From assembly GCA_041178545.1 (NCBI GenBank), contig JBEGVB010000014.1:1-56614 (forward strand): DNA of 56,614 nucleotides, read 5' to 3'. Source of the DNA: JBEATZ01 sp041178545. Lineage in GTDB: Bacteria; Planctomycetota; UBA1135; UBA2386. The position numbers and the translations under genes were made by a program. Under the pieces are notes generated by a model that saw nothing but the letters and a program-made list of their open reading frames with translations, was not told the origin of the DNA and did no database searches. Positions within the stretch are counted from its first letter, which is position 1. The number at the start of each line of letters is the position of its first letter. Below, piece by piece: positions 8,762-18,412 of this stretch.

Positions 8762-9181
8762 ATGAGCTACCGATTCACCGTGAACACCCCGCTGCGCTGG
8801 GTCGACGTCGACTCGTGGGGGGTGGTCAACAATGCCGTCTACCTCAACCTGATGGAGCAGGCGCGCTTCGAGTACTTCCGCCACTTGGACCTGCTGGTGG
8901 GCGGCAACGTGCCCTTCGTGCTGGCAGAGGCCACGGTGCGGTACCTCAAGCCCGGCCGGATGGGGATGGACGTGACCGTGGCCGCGCGGGTCAGCCGCCT
9001 CGGCAACACCAGCTTTGCCATGGACTACGAGGTGCGGGCCGACCAACTGGTGCTGGCCACCGGGCACGCGGCGCTTGTGTACGTGGACCGCGAGTTCCGC
9101 CCGGTGGCCGTGCCGCCCGCGGCCCGCAGTGCCATTGCCGACTTCGAGGGTCTCGACCCGGACCGGCAGCCGGGCAGCTGA
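8762..9181 (+). CDS. Acyl-CoA thioesterase, 4HBT hot-dog fold
   Basis: Hot-dog-fold thioesterase of 139 aa that hydrolyses an acyl- or aryl-CoA thioester. The family signature is clear near the N-terminus: RWVDVDSWGVVNNAVYLNLM followed by EQARFEYF, with the catalytic Asp and the NN-x-x-Y pattern of the 4-hydroxybenzoyl-CoA thioesterase/YbgC group. The start ATG 8762 has AAGGA about 9 nt upstream. The frame is open for 90 codons upstream, but that stretch overlaps the divergent protease and carries no homology. Substrate is unknown. No neighbouring CoA pathway is visible. Confidence 0.85.
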   Translation: MSYRFTVNTPLRWVDVDSWGVVNNAVYLNLMEQARFEYFRHLDLLVGGNVPFVLAEATVRYLKPGRMGMDVTVAARVSRLGNTSFAMDYEVRADQLVLATGHAALVYVDREFRPVAVPPAARSAIADFEGLDPDRQPGS

Positions 9182-9239
9182 GCCGTCCTTGGCAGCGGGG
9201 CCTGAGGTCGTCCACGGGGGCAGGTCCCGACGGTGCTGG

Positions 9240-9268
9240 TTGACCCCGTCGCCCGGGTCGCGGAACCT
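9240..9268 (+). promoter_or_regulatory. Sigma-70-like promoter of the M14 peptidase gene
   Basis: TTGACC (9240-9245), a 17-bp spacer and GAACCT (9263-9268) are followed after only 6 nt by the start ATG at 9275. Transcription would start at or next to the A of ATG, giving a leaderless mRNA. Confidence 0.5.
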
Positions 9269-9274
9269 CCCGGC

Positions 9275-11011
9275 ATGGTGCACACCGCGAGGTCCGCTTC
9301 GACCTGGTCAACCCTGCTGCGCGCTTCCGCGCTGGCACTCTGGGCCGGCACGGCAGCTTGTGCCCAGGTGCCCTTGGTCAACGCGGCCGGTGAGACAATG
9401 CGGCTGCTGTCCTCCTCGGTCGCGGCAGGCACTGCTGCCGCCACCTTCACGGTGACCCTCACCGTCGACAACGACAACTCGGACGCGGCCCTGCCGACCA
9501 GTTTCCGTCGCTGGTGGCACTGCGAGATCGGCAACCTCGACACGGCAGGGACCACGCTGCAGGTGCGCGTCGCCAGCGCCGGCTACACGGACATCATCCT
9601 GCCCGTCTGGTCGCTGAGCACCGACGGGGTGAACTTCGGGCCCTACGTGCGCTGCCCGGTGAGCGCGGTTCCCGTCTACACCTCCTCCCAGCACCGCTTC
9701 ACGCTGGTGACGCCGCCGGGCGTCCGCGCCGTCCGGCTCGCCAAGTTCTTCCCGTACTCCGTCGCGCGCAAGGACGCATGGCTGCAGTCGCTGGCCGCGC
9801 ACCCGCGGCGCGTGGCGACCGAGGTGCTGGGAGCGTCGGCCCAGGGTCGCCCGATCCACATGCTCACGTTCACGGACGCTTCGGTGCCCGCAACGGACAA
9901 GAAGCGGGTCTGGATCCACGCGGGGGTGCACCCGTCCGAGACCCCGGCGTACTTTGCCTGCGAGGGCCTGGTGGCGTGGCTCGGCTCGGGGGCGCCCCTC
10001 GCCGAGGCGCTGATGGATGCCGCCATCGTCCACGTGGTGCCGATGCCCAACCCGGACGGTGTCTTCCTCGGCAACTACCGCACCACGTCCACCTCCGTGA
10101 ACCTCGAGGAACAGTGGTCCGCGCCCTACGCGTCCACGGTGCCCGAGATCGTGGCGCTCCGCACTCGCATCGAGCAGTACATGGGCACGGTGGCGGCACC
10201 CGGCAGCAACCCGGTCTCGGTGCTGCTCAACCTGCACTCGACCCACAACGTGGCGTACCCGTTCCACTTCCGGCACGTGTCCAACGCAAACTGGCAGCCA
10301 GGCACCACCTCGAGCGGGGTGATCCCGGTGGTCCATGCGGCAGAACAACGGTGGATCGACGCGCTCGTGGCCAACAGTCCGTTCACGGCCCGCGGCACGA
10401 CGCAGAACAGCACGCTGGGCACGCGACCCTACGTCGAGTCGATGATGCACGACCGGTGGACTGCGGTGCCCGGCTGGCTCACGTCACCCAGCCCCGAGGA
10501 CCCGGTGATGGCGATCACCTGGGAGGGCACCTACGGCAGGGGCGCCGACGGGACCACGTGGGGCACCGAGCAGGACCATCGCGACGTGGGGACGGCCATG
10601 GGGATCTCGCTCGCCCAGTACTACGGCGTGACGCTCGGCTCCGTGGCCGAGTCCTACGGCGCGAGCTGCGGCACCTCGGTCATGGCTGGCACGATCCGCA
10701 CCAGCGGGACGAACCGGTTCGTCGACGTGCTGGTGGGTGGCGCGCCTGCGTCTGCGCTGGGCTGGCTCGCGATCGGCTTCACGCAGCAGAACGTGCCGCT
10801 GCCCGTGCCCTACGGGCCCTGCCCGCTGCTCACGGACGTCGTCGGCACCGCGGGCCTCAGCTTCTCGCCCGTCGGGACCGCCACCACGTCCCTGCTGGTG
10901 CCGCCCATCGCCGGGCTCAGCGCCAACTTGCAGGCGATTGCCGCGGACTTCACCGGTCCCGTGGCCTCGCTGGGCACGTCGAACGGCGTGCGCGTCCGCA
11001 ACACGTTCTGA
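9275..11011 (+). CDS. Exported M14 zinc carboxypeptidase, cytosolic-carboxypeptidase-like, with extra C-terminal module
   Basis: Zinc metallocarboxypeptidase of 578 aa. A signal peptide (1-31) is followed by a beta-rich N-domain (about 32-165). That domain contains RRWWHCEIGNLD and KFFPYSVARKDAWLQSLAAH and recalls the N-domain of cytosolic carboxypeptidases (CCP/AGBL, M14 subfamily). The catalytic domain shows zinc ligands His219 and Glu222 (AGVHPSETPAYF), NPDG (259-262), a third ligand His321 (LLNLHSTHN) and a candidate general base Glu418 (AITWEGTYG). Residues about 450-578 form a beta-rich module with an early YGASCG and late repeated hydrophobic strands, like the C-termini of two other exported proteins in this window. 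ATG 9275 is preferred over the upstream GTG-type codon because it begins the signal peptide and lies 6 nt after a -10 box. Confidence 0.82.
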   Translation: MVHTARSASTWSTLLRASALALWAGTAACAQVPLVNAAGETMRLLSSSVAAGTAAATFTVTLTVDNDNSDAALPTSFRRWWHCEIGNLDTAGTTLQVRVASAGYTDIILPVWSLSTDGVNFGPYVRCPVSAVPVYTSSQHRFTLVTPPGVRAVRLAKFFPYSVARKDAWLQSLAAHPRRVATEVLGASAQGRPIHMLTFTDASVPATDKKRVWIHAGVHPSETPAYFACEGLVAWLGSGAPLAEALMDAAIVHVVPMPNPDGVFLGNYRTTSTSVNLEEQWSAPYASTVPEIVALRTRIEQYMGTVAAPGSNPVSVLLNLHSTHNVAYPFHFRHVSNANWQPGTTSSGVIPVVHAAEQRWIDALVANSPFTARGTTQNSTLGTRPYVESMMHDRWTAVPGWLTSPSPEDPVMAITWEGTYGRGADGTTWGTEQDHRDVGTAMGISLAQYYGVTLGSVAESYGASCGTSVMAGTIRTSGTNRFVDVLVGGAPASALGWLAIGFTQQNVPLPVPYGPCPLLTDVVGTAGLSFSPVGTATTSLLVPPIAGLSANLQAIAADFTGPVASLGTSNGVRVRNTF

Positions 11012-11012
11012 G

Positions 11013-11546
11013 ATGCACGCACACCCTGCACCGAGCCCGTGGGTCGAGCGGTTCGCGGGGCTGGTGGCACCCGGTGCAACGGTGCTCGACGTGGCCGCTG
11101 GTTCCGGACGGCACGCGCGCTTCTTCCTGCAGCGCGGGCACCTCGTGACGGCACTCGACCGCGACGCCTCCGCGCTGCGACTCCTGCCCGGCACCGAGGT
11201 GGTGGAGGCCGACATCGAGAACGGTCCGTGGCCCCTCGCCGGCCGGACCTTCGGTGCCGTGGTGGTGACCAACTACCTCTGGCGGGAGCGCTTTGCAGAC
11301 ATCCTCGGCTCAGTCGCGCCCGGCGGCATCCTGCTGTGGGACACGTTCATGGACGGCCAGCAGCACATCGGGCGTCCGCGCAACCCCGACTTCCTGCTGC
11401 GGCACGGTGAACTCGCGCAGGTGGTGGCCGATGCAGGTCTCACCATGTTCTGCTTCGACGAGGGGCTGCTGACCGACGGGCCTGGTGCGGTGCCGGCGTT
11501 CCGACAGCGGGTCTGCGCCCAGCGACCGGGTGAGCCCGGCCGCTGA
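11013..11546 (+). CDS. Class I SAM-dependent methyltransferase
   Basis: Small methyltransferase of 177 aa. It has a SAM-binding glycine motif VLDVAAGSGRHARFFLQRGH (about 23-42), a following acidic ALDRD strand end, and a post-motif VVVTNYLWRERF with the GGILLWDTFMDG strand. This layout resembles TehB-like small-molecule methyltransferases. It starts one base after the stop of the exported peptidase and so is likely co-transcribed, although it is itself cytoplasmic. Substrate is unknown. Confidence 0.8.
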   Translation: MHAHPAPSPWVERFAGLVAPGATVLDVAAGSGRHARFFLQRGHLVTALDRDASALRLLPGTEVVEADIENGPWPLAGRTFGAVVVTNYLWRERFADILGSVAPGGILLWDTFMDGQQHIGRPRNPDFLLRHGELAQVVADAGLTMFCFDEGLLTDGPGAVPAFRQRVCAQRPGEPGR

Positions 11547-11564
11547 CGTCGTCCGTGCGGCCGC

Positions 11565-14411
11565 TCAGGCCTGCGCGTAGCTGGCGACGGGCGGGCAGGC
11601 GCACACGAGGTTGCGGTCGCCGTGCACGTCGTTGACGCGCGCCACCGGTGGCCAGAACTTGTGCTCGCGGGTCCACGGTGCCGGGAAGGCCGCCCGCTCG
11701 CGCGAGTACGGACGCTTCCAGGTCTCGCCGGTGACCGCCTCGGCGGTGTGCGGTGCGTTCTTGAGCAGGTTGTCGGCCTTGTCTGCCTTGCCCTGCTCGA
11801 TCTCGCGGATCTCGTCGCGGATCGAGACCATCGCTGCGACGAAGCGGTCCAGCTCCGCCTTGGACTCGGACTCGGTGGGCTCGATCATCATGGTGCCCGC
11901 GACCGGGAAGCTGATGGTGGGCGCATGGAACCCGTAGTCCATGAGGCGCTTCGCGATGTCGCTCACCTCGATGCCGGCGGACGCCTTGAGCTGTCGCATG
12001 TCGAGGATGCACTCGTGCGCGACCATCCCGTTCTGGCCGGTGTAGAGGACCGGGTAGTGACCCTCGAGCTTCTTGGCAACGTAGTTGGCGTTGAGGATGG
12101 CGACCTCGGTGGCCTTCTTGAGGCCGTCCGGGCCCATCATCAGGATGTACGCGTAGCTGATCGGCAGGATCGATGCGCTGCCCCACGGCGCGGCGCTGAC
12201 CGGTCCGATCGCCTGGCTGCCGCCGGTGCGCACCACGGGGTGGCCAGGGAGGAAGGGGGCGAGGTGCGAGGCCACGCAGATGGGGCCCATGCCCGGACCG
12301 CCGCCGCCGTGCGGGATGCAGAACGTCTTGTGCAGGTTGAGGTGGCACACGTCGGCGCCGAGGTCCCCGGGGCGCATGAGCCCCACCTGTGCGTTCATGT
12401 TCGCGCCGTCCATGTAGACCTGGCCGCCGTGCTCGTGGACGAGCGCGCAGATCTCCTTGATGGCGGCCTCGAACACGCCGTGCGTCGACGGGTAGGTCAC
12501 CATGAGGGCTGCGAGCTCGTTGCTGTGCTGCAGCACCTTTGCCTTGAGGTCGGCAAGGTCGATGTTGCCGTGGTCGTCACATGCGGTGACCACGACCTTC
12601 ATGCCGCACATCGCCGCGCTGGCCGGGTTGGTGCCGTGTGCAGAGCTGGGGATCAGGCAGACGGTGCGCTGGGTCTGGCCGCGCGCACGCTGGTAGGCGC
12701 GGATGACCAGCAGGCCCGTGTACTCGCCCTGCGAGCCGGCATTGGGCTGCAGCGACACTGCTGCAAAGCCCGTGACGTCGGCGAGCCAGTGCTCGAGCCG
12801 CCTGTGCATCTCGGCGTAGCCGCGCGCCTGCTCGACGGGGACGAACGGGTGCAGTGCGCCGAACTGTGGCCACGTGACCGGGAACATCTCGGTAGTGGCG
12901 TTGAGCTTCATCGTGCACGACCCCAGCGGGATCATCGACGTCGTGAGGGAGAGGTCGCGCGCCTCCAGCCGGCGGATGTAGCGCAGCATCTCGTGCTCGC
13001 TGCGGTACCGGTGGAAGGTGGGGTGCGTCAGGATGTCGCTGCTGCGCGCGCGGGCACCCAGCGCGGGTGCCGGTGCGACCTTGGGCGCGGCCGCGCCGAA
13101 CGCGGCTGCGAGGTCGGCCAGGTCCTTGTCGGTCACCGTCTCGTCGAGTGACACGCCAACGGAGCCATCGCCGAAGTCGCGCAGGTTGATGCCCCTTGCG
13201 AGCGCGGCAGCCATCGTCTGCGCGCTGCCCTGCTTGGGCGTGACGCGCAGGCTGTCGAACACGGTGACGTGGTGGACCTTGTTGCCTGCCACGGCCAGTG
13301 CGGCACCGAGCGAGGTGGCCTGGCTGCGGATGCGGTTGGCGATGTGGCGCAGGCCCTCGGGGCCGTGGTAGACGGCGTACATCGAGGCCATGACCGCGAG
13401 GAGCACCTGCGCGGTGCAGATGTTGGAGGTGGCCTTCTCGCGACGGATGTGCTGCTCGCGCGTTGCGAGCGACAGGCGCATGGCAGGCTTGCCCGTGGCG
13501 TCGATGGAGACGCCGATGATGCGGCCGGCGAGCTGGCGCTGGTACTCCTTGCGGGCGGCCATGAAGGCTGCGTGGGGACCGCCGTAGCCCATGGGCACGC
13601 CAAAGCGCTGTGCCGAGCCAACGACGACGTCGGCGCCGAGTTCGCCGGGAGGGGTGAGCAGGGTCAGCGAGAGCGGGTCGGAGCAGCAGGCAGCCAGCGC
13701 ACCGGCCTCGTGGGCGCGGCGGATGGTGCTGCCGATGTCGTCGATGCGGCCGTCGCTGCCCGGGTACTGCAACAGGATGCCGAAGGTGTCGGCGTCGAAC
13801 TGTGCACTGCGGTGGTCGCCCACCACGACCTTGATGCCGAGCGGCTCGGCGCGCGTCTCCACCACGGCCAGCGTCTGCGGGTGGACGTTCTCGTCGACGA
13901 AGAACGTGTTGCGGTCGTCGCCCTGCTCGTGCACGCGCTTGCACAGGGTCATTGCCTCTGCCGCGGCCGTGGCCTCGTCGAGCAACGAGCAACTCGCGAC
14001 CTGCAGGCCCGTGAGGTCGATGACCAGGGTCTGGAAGTTCAGCAGGGCCTCCATGCGACCCTGGGAGATCTCCGCCTGGTAGGGCGTGTACTGGGTGTAC
14101 CAGCCGGGGTTCTCGAGGATGTTGCGTTGGATCACCCCCGGCACGTGGGTGCCGTGGTAGCCCATGCCCATGTACGTGCGGTTGACCACGTTCTGCACGG
14201 CCAGTGTGCGCAGGTCGGCAAGGGCATCGACCTCGCTCACCGCCGCGGGGGTCTTGAGCACGCCGTGCCAGCGGATCGCCCCGGGGACGGCCTTGTCCAC
14301 CAGCTGCTCGAGGCTGGCGACACCGAGGGTGGCCAGCATGGTCTGCATCTCGGAGGGACGGGGGCCGATGTGGCGGTCGGCGAACGTGAGGGCGGGCGAG
14401 GGTGCGCTCAT
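11565..14411 (-). CDS. gcvP: Glycine dehydrogenase (decarboxylating), P-protein
   Basis: PLP enzyme of the glycine cleavage system that decarboxylates glycine and passes the aminomethyl group to lipoyl-GcvH. Single-chain bacterial type of 948 aa, the normal length. The N-terminal half begins FADRHIGPRPSEMQTMLATL and carries GMGYHGTHVPGVIQRNILEN. The C-terminal half has the PLP lysine Lys695 in HLNLHKTFCIPHGGGGPGMG, and IPSSAHGTNPASAAMCGM. The frame is open 26 codons upstream, but ATG 14411 matches the family start. A promoter-like pair lies at 14442-14470. No gcvT or gcvH is in the window, so the system is split. Confidence 0.96.
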   Translation of the reverse strand: MSAPSPALTFADRHIGPRPSEMQTMLATLGVASLEQLVDKAVPGAIRWHGVLKTPAAVSEVDALADLRTLAVQNVVNRTYMGMGYHGTHVPGVIQRNILENPGWYTQYTPYQAEISQGRMEALLNFQTLVIDLTGLQVASCSLLDEATAAAEAMTLCKRVHEQGDDRNTFFVDENVHPQTLAVVETRAEPLGIKVVVGDHRSAQFDADTFGILLQYPGSDGRIDDIGSTIRRAHEAGALAACCSDPLSLTLLTPPGELGADVVVGSAQRFGVPMGYGGPHAAFMAARKEYQRQLAGRIIGVSIDATGKPAMRLSLATREQHIRREKATSNICTAQVLLAVMASMYAVYHGPEGLRHIANRIRSQATSLGAALAVAGNKVHHVTVFDSLRVTPKQGSAQTMAAALARGINLRDFGDGSVGVSLDETVTDKDLADLAAAFGAAAPKVAPAPALGARARSSDILTHPTFHRYRSEHEMLRYIRRLEARDLSLTTSMIPLGSCTMKLNATTEMFPVTWPQFGALHPFVPVEQARGYAEMHRRLEHWLADVTGFAAVSLQPNAGSQGEYTGLLVIRAYQRARGQTQRTVCLIPSSAHGTNPASAAMCGMKVVVTACDDHGNIDLADLKAKVLQHSNELAALMVTYPSTHGVFEAAIKEICALVHEHGGQVYMDGANMNAQVGLMRPGDLGADVCHLNLHKTFCIPHGGGGPGMGPICVASHLAPFLPGHPVVRTGGSQAIGPVSAAPWGSASILPISYAYILMMGPDGLKKATEVAILNANYVAKKLEGHYPVLYTGQNGMVAHECILDMRQLKASAGIEVSDIAKRLMDYGFHAPTISFPVAGTMMIEPTESESKAELDRFVAAMVSIRDEIREIEQGKADKADNLLKNAPHTAEAVTGETWKRPYSRERAAFPAPWTREHKFWPPVARVNDVHGDRNLVCACPPVASYAQA

Positions 14412-14441
14412 GGCGGGGAAGTCGTGCTCGGGGAGGGCGAC

Positions 14442-14470
14442 GTTGTAGGGTGGCGCGGCAGGGCGGGCAA
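14442..14470 (-). promoter_or_regulatory. Sigma-70-like promoter upstream of gcvP
   Basis: Read on the minus strand: TTGCCC, a 17-bp spacer, TACAAC. The -10 box lies 30 nt before the gcvP ATG at 14411, in the 91-bp gap behind the large FG-GAP gene, so gcvP can be transcribed on its own. Confidence 0.5.
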
Positions 14471-14502
14471 CGAAGCTGTCCGTGCCCACCCGGTGGAACG
14501 GG

Positions 14503-17500
14503 TCAGGGCTGCTGCAATTCCAGCGCTCGACCCCCCGGCGGCACTGCGTGCTCGGTGGTGGTGCCGTCCGGCCAGCGGACGGTCAGGGTGGCAGGCGATG
14601 CGGCGAACCAGAGCGCTGCGGTGGACTGGGACAGCCACGAACCGCCGGCGCGGAGTTCCTGGGTGCTGGTCGCGCCATCCGGCCACCTCGCGGTGACCCT
14701 CGCGCCGACGGCCGTCGGGTTCCCCGGTCGGCCGCGCAGGCGCAGTTGCAGGAACTCGGCTGCCGTGGCGTTGCGCCAGACAGTGAGCGGGCCGTCGTTG
14801 GCGGCCATGGCGAGGTCCGGGCGTCCGTCGCCGTCGAGGTCGGCGATGCCGAGCCCCTTGCCGTCGTGGGGCGCGACCAGTCCTGCCTGGAGCGGCTGCA
14901 CGCGGTCAAGACCGGTGCCGGTGCCGCGCAGCAGCAGGCCGAGCCCGCCGGCGAACCGGCCGGTCTCCGGCTCCGGGGTGAAGAAGTTCTGGGCGACCAC
15001 CACGTCCTGCCTGCGGTCGCCGTCGAGGTCGCATGCAGCCGCTGCCCAGCCCGGGCTCTGTTGGCAGTCGCGGTCGAGCGGCTCCACGGCAAACCGGCCT
15101 GCACCGTCGTTGCGCAGCAGCACGCTGCGCAGTTCCACCGCCTCGACCCTGCCGGCCAGCTCCATCGCGTCGCGGGGGTAGATCTCCGCGAGGGTGCTGC
15201 GTGCGAACGCGTCGTAGGTGGGGAACTTCTGCGCCAGGAACGGCATGGCCTGGCTGGAACAACTGCGTCCGCGCACCGGCAGCAGCGTGTCGCCCTCGTA
15301 CTTCGACTCCACGAGGTCGCGGGTCCCGTTGCCGTCGAAGTCGTGGAAGCGGATGCCGGTGGGGTGGGACGGGGACGCCTTGTACTTGCTGTTGAGTCCC
15401 TGGTTGGTGGCGACGAAGTCGGTGTCGCCGTCGCCGTCCACGTCGAGCGCCGCGAGCCCGTTCCACCAGCCCGAGGTGCCTGCGAGCCCGGCCGGTCCCG
15501 TTGCGTCCACGAGGGTGCCGGCATCGTTGCGCAAGAGGCGCAACGGCTGCCAGCGTGCGGCGACGAGCAGGTCCTGGTCGGCGTCGCCGTCCACGTCGCC
15601 CCAGAGCAGCGAGGTCACCATGCCCGCAGACGCGAGCGGGGCAGCTGCCGAAGCGGTGACGTCGGTGAACCTGCCGCCGTCGTTGCGCAGCAACTGCGAG
15701 GGCGGGGCGTCGGGATAGGCGCCGGGCACCAGCAGCCCGCCCAAGGCGAGGTCGAGGTCGCCGTCGCCGTCGAGGTCCGCTGCGGCTGCCGAGCTGGACG
15801 CGGTGCGCACGTCCGGCAGCGCGGACTCGTCGATCACGAAGCGGAACCCGCCCTCGTTGCGGTACAGCATGTCGCGGAGCAGCTCGGTGCGCTCACCGGC
15901 CTCCACGCCGCCTCGGCACACCAGCAGGTCCTGGTCCGCGTCGCCGTCGGCGTCGAACCACAGCACGCCCATGTCCTCGCCCTCGGCACCGGACTCCCAG
16001 GGCCCGCCCTCGACACGGCTCCACCGCGTGCCCTCGCGGCGGAAGAGGGCGCCCGGCTGGCCGGCTGCGCCGCCCACGTACAGCTCGTCGACACCGTCGC
16101 CGTCGGCGTCCCCGAACGCGAGGCCCGGACCCAGTTGCGAGAGCTTGTGGGGCAACAGCGGCTGGGCCGCGTAGTCGTCGAACTCGCGCTCGCGGTGTGC
16201 GAACACCGGAGCGCCCGGCATCGGCTCGAGCCAAGGGGCCGCGGGTGGCGTGGCGCGACGGTCGAAGCGCGTGCCGCCGGTGGCTGGCTCGGTGACGGTG
16301 TAGACGCGGTCGACCGGGAGGTCCGTGAACGTCTGCACCGAGCCCGAGGGCCAGCGCACCACGAGTTCGCGCACGCGGTCGGTGCTGCCGAGGCCGAAGT
16401 GGAGCAGCGGCTCCTGCCCGGACAGGTAGCCGCGGGAGAGCCATGCCTCGCGCACCTGTAGCCCGGCTGCGGTGGTGAGCTCGACGCGGGCGCCCACGCC
16501 CTGGCGGTTGCCACGGGTGCCGGCGAGCCGCACGACGACGGCGCGCCCGTCGGTGCCGACGTTCTCCCAGACGCCTGCCTCCTCCTGGAAGTTGTTGACG
16601 ACGACGTCGAGGTCGCCGTCGCGGTCGAGGTCCACGAGGGCGGCACCGTGGCTCACCGCCTGCAGGTCGAGCCCCCAGTCCGCACCCATGCGCTGGAACC
16701 GGAGGTTGCCGAGGTTGCGCAGCGCATGGTTGCGCTCGGGCACGGCGGGCACGGAGCGGATCTGCGCGATGGCCTCCGCCTGCCGGTCCTGGCGCCACAG
16801 CTCGCGGACCTTCTCCTCGATGTCCGGGTTCATGTCGAACCGCGCGATGCCGTTGGTGGCGAACAGGTCGTTGTACCCGTCGTTGTCGAGGTCCCCGAAC
16901 AGCGCGCTCCACGTCCAGTCGGTGCTCGCCACACCGGCGAGGTGGGCGACCTCCTCGAAGCGTCCTGTGCCCGTGTTGTGGTAGAGCGCGTTGCGCATGA
17001 CCTGGGCGGGGCGCGAGTGCACCAGGAAGTGGCGCTGCCGGTCCATGTCGCCCATCAGCACCTTGGCCATGCGGTGGGTGGTGGCACTCATGTCGGCGAC
17101 GAAGAGGTCGATCCTGCCGTCGTTGTCCACGTCGGCGGCATCGCTTCCCATGCCGTAGTACGCGGTGCTCGGCAGGGCCCTCACGGTCACGTCCTCGAAG
17201 GTCCCGTCGCCTCGGTTGCGCCAAAGGGTGTCGGGCGACTCGAGGTCGTTGGCGACGTAGAGGTCGGGCCAGCCGTCCTCGTCGTGGTCCGTCCACGTCG
17301 CGGAGAGTCCCATGCCCTGGTCGCCGAGGCCGGAGCCCTTGGTCACGTCGCGGAACACGCTGCCGTCGTTGCGGTACAGCACGTCCGGCTGGCCGGCCAT
17401 GTAGATGCGGCCGTGCGCGGAGAAGAAGTGCTCCTTGAGTGCGTCGGGCACCTGTGCCGTGGGCGGGAGCGCGCGACCGCCGAAGAACCACTGGGCCAAC

Positions 17501-18267
17501 GGGCCGCGCAGGTCGCGCTCGGTGGGGACCATCGCGTCCGGGCGGCGCACCGTGTCCGCGGGTGCCCGCAGGTCGGCCAGCACCTCGGGCGTGAGGGACC
17601 AGCCGGCGTGGAGTGCGCGGTTGTTGAGCAGGTACAGGTCGAGGTCGCCGTCGCGGTCGTAGTCGGCGAACGACGCCATCATCGATGCGCCCGTGTGCGC
17701 GATGCCGAGTTGCTGCGCCACCTCGGTGAAGGTGCCGTTGCCCTCGTTGCGGTAGCAGCGGTTGGGCGCCTCCAGGTTGCACACGTAGAGGTCGAGGTCG
17801 CCGTCGTTGTCGATGTCGGCGAAGGTCGCGCCGGTGCCCCAGGCCGCACCGCCGTCCACCTTGCCTGCGGCCACGGTCACGTCCTCGAACTGGAACGGGC
17901 GCACCTGGCGGTAGAGCCGGTTGGGCCCGTCCTGTGAGACGAGGTACACGTCGGCAAGGCCGTCGCGGTCGTAGTCGCCCACGGCGAGCCCGGCACCGTT
18001 CGTGAGGTAGGTGTAGGTGTTCTCCTTGCGCAGCTCGTTGCGGAAGCTGAGTCCCGACTCGGCGGCGCGCACGCGGCGGAACCGCGGCCCATCGGCTCCC
18101 TTGCGCGGCGGCAGCGGGGTGCTGCTCAGCAGGCTGGTGTCCTGCGGCACCGGGCCCCCGGCCTGCCGCGACTCCGGCAACAGGAGCAGCAGTGCCACGC
18201 AGACGGCGACCAGGACGAAGAGCGGCGCGAGCGGGCGCCAGACGGAGGGTGGGTTGGATCCGCTCAT
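14503..18267 (-). CDS. Large membrane-anchored FG-GAP repeat protein with two ASPIC/UnbV domains (CRTAC1-like)
   Basis: Envelope protein of 1254 aa. The N-terminus has one strong hydrophobic segment (LAPLFVLVAVCVALLLLLPE, about 14-33), probably an uncleaved anchor or signal. The rest is built of FG-GAP/VCBS-type beta-propeller repeats with calcium-binding loops (for example DIDNDGDLDLYVCN, DADGDGVDELYVGGA, DLDGDRRQDVVVAQ). These are interrupted mid-protein by an ASPIC/UnbV domain (about 575-660, RLAGTRGNRQGVGARVEL, ending in a WPSG strand). A second ASPIC/UnbV domain closes the protein (RWPDGATSTQELRAGGSW, then VRWPDGTTTEH). This gives two propeller-plus-UnbV units in tandem. GTG 18276 is an alternative start; ATG 18267 is preferred. 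Such proteins are abundant in Planctomycetota and Acidobacteriota. Ligand unknown. Confidence 0.88.
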   Translation of the reverse strand: MSGSNPPSVWRPLAPLFVLVAVCVALLLLLPESRQAGGPVPQDTSLLSSTPLPPRKGADGPRFRRVRAAESGLSFRNELRKENTYTYLTNGAGLAVGDYDRDGLADVYLVSQDGPNRLYRQVRPFQFEDVTVAAGKVDGGAAWGTGATFADIDNDGDLDLYVCNLEAPNRCYRNEGNGTFTEVAQQLGIAHTGASMMASFADYDRDGDLDLYLLNNRALHAGWSLTPEVLADLRAPADTVRRPDAMVPTERDLRGPLAQWFFGGRALPPTAQVPDALKEHFFSAHGRIYMAGQPDVLYRNDGSVFRDVTKGSGLGDQGMGLSATWTDHDEDGWPDLYVANDLESPDTLWRNRGDGTFEDVTVRALPSTAYYGMGSDAADVDNDGRIDLFVADMSATTHRMAKVLMGDMDRQRHFLVHSRPAQVMRNALYHNTGTGRFEEVAHLAGVASTDWTWSALFGDLDNDGYNDLFATNGIARFDMNPDIEEKVRELWRQDRQAEAIAQIRSVPAVPERNHALRNLGNLRFQRMGADWGLDLQAVSHGAALVDLDRDGDLDVVVNNFQEEAGVWENVGTDGRAVVVRLAGTRGNRQGVGARVELTTAAGLQVREAWLSRGYLSGQEPLLHFGLGSTDRVRELVVRWPSGSVQTFTDLPVDRVYTVTEPATGGTRFDRRATPPAAPWLEPMPGAPVFAHREREFDDYAAQPLLPHKLSQLGPGLAFGDADGDGVDELYVGGAAGQPGALFRREGTRWSRVEGGPWESGAEGEDMGVLWFDADGDADQDLLVCRGGVEAGERTELLRDMLYRNEGGFRFVIDESALPDVRTASSSAAAADLDGDGDLDLALGGLLVPGAYPDAPPSQLLRNDGGRFTDVTASAAAPLASAGMVTSLLWGDVDGDADQDLLVAARWQPLRLLRNDAGTLVDATGPAGLAGTSGWWNGLAALDVDGDGDTDFVATNQGLNSKYKASPSHPTGIRFHDFDGNGTRDLVESKYEGDTLLPVRGRSCSSQAMPFLAQKFPTYDAFARSTLAEIYPRDAMELAGRVEAVELRSVLLRNDGAGRFAVEPLDRDCQQSPGWAAAACDLDGDRRQDVVVAQNFFTPEPETGRFAGGLGLLLRGTGTGLDRVQPLQAGLVAPHDGKGLGIADLDGDGRPDLAMAANDGPLTVWRNATAAEFLQLRLRGRPGNPTAVGARVTARWPDGATSTQELRAGGSWLSQSTAALWFAASPATLTVRWPDGTTTEHAVPPGGRALELQQP

Positions 18268-18412
18268 GGGGTGCACGGCTGGTGGCAGTTCTTACGACGC
18301 GGCTGCCGCGCGCGGAGGAAGTCGCCGGGGATTTTCGGGCAGCGGCAGCGGGGTGTTCCGCCCCCTCGGTGCGACATCCTGACGGCGGCGCCAACGGATC
18401 CACGGAAAGTGT

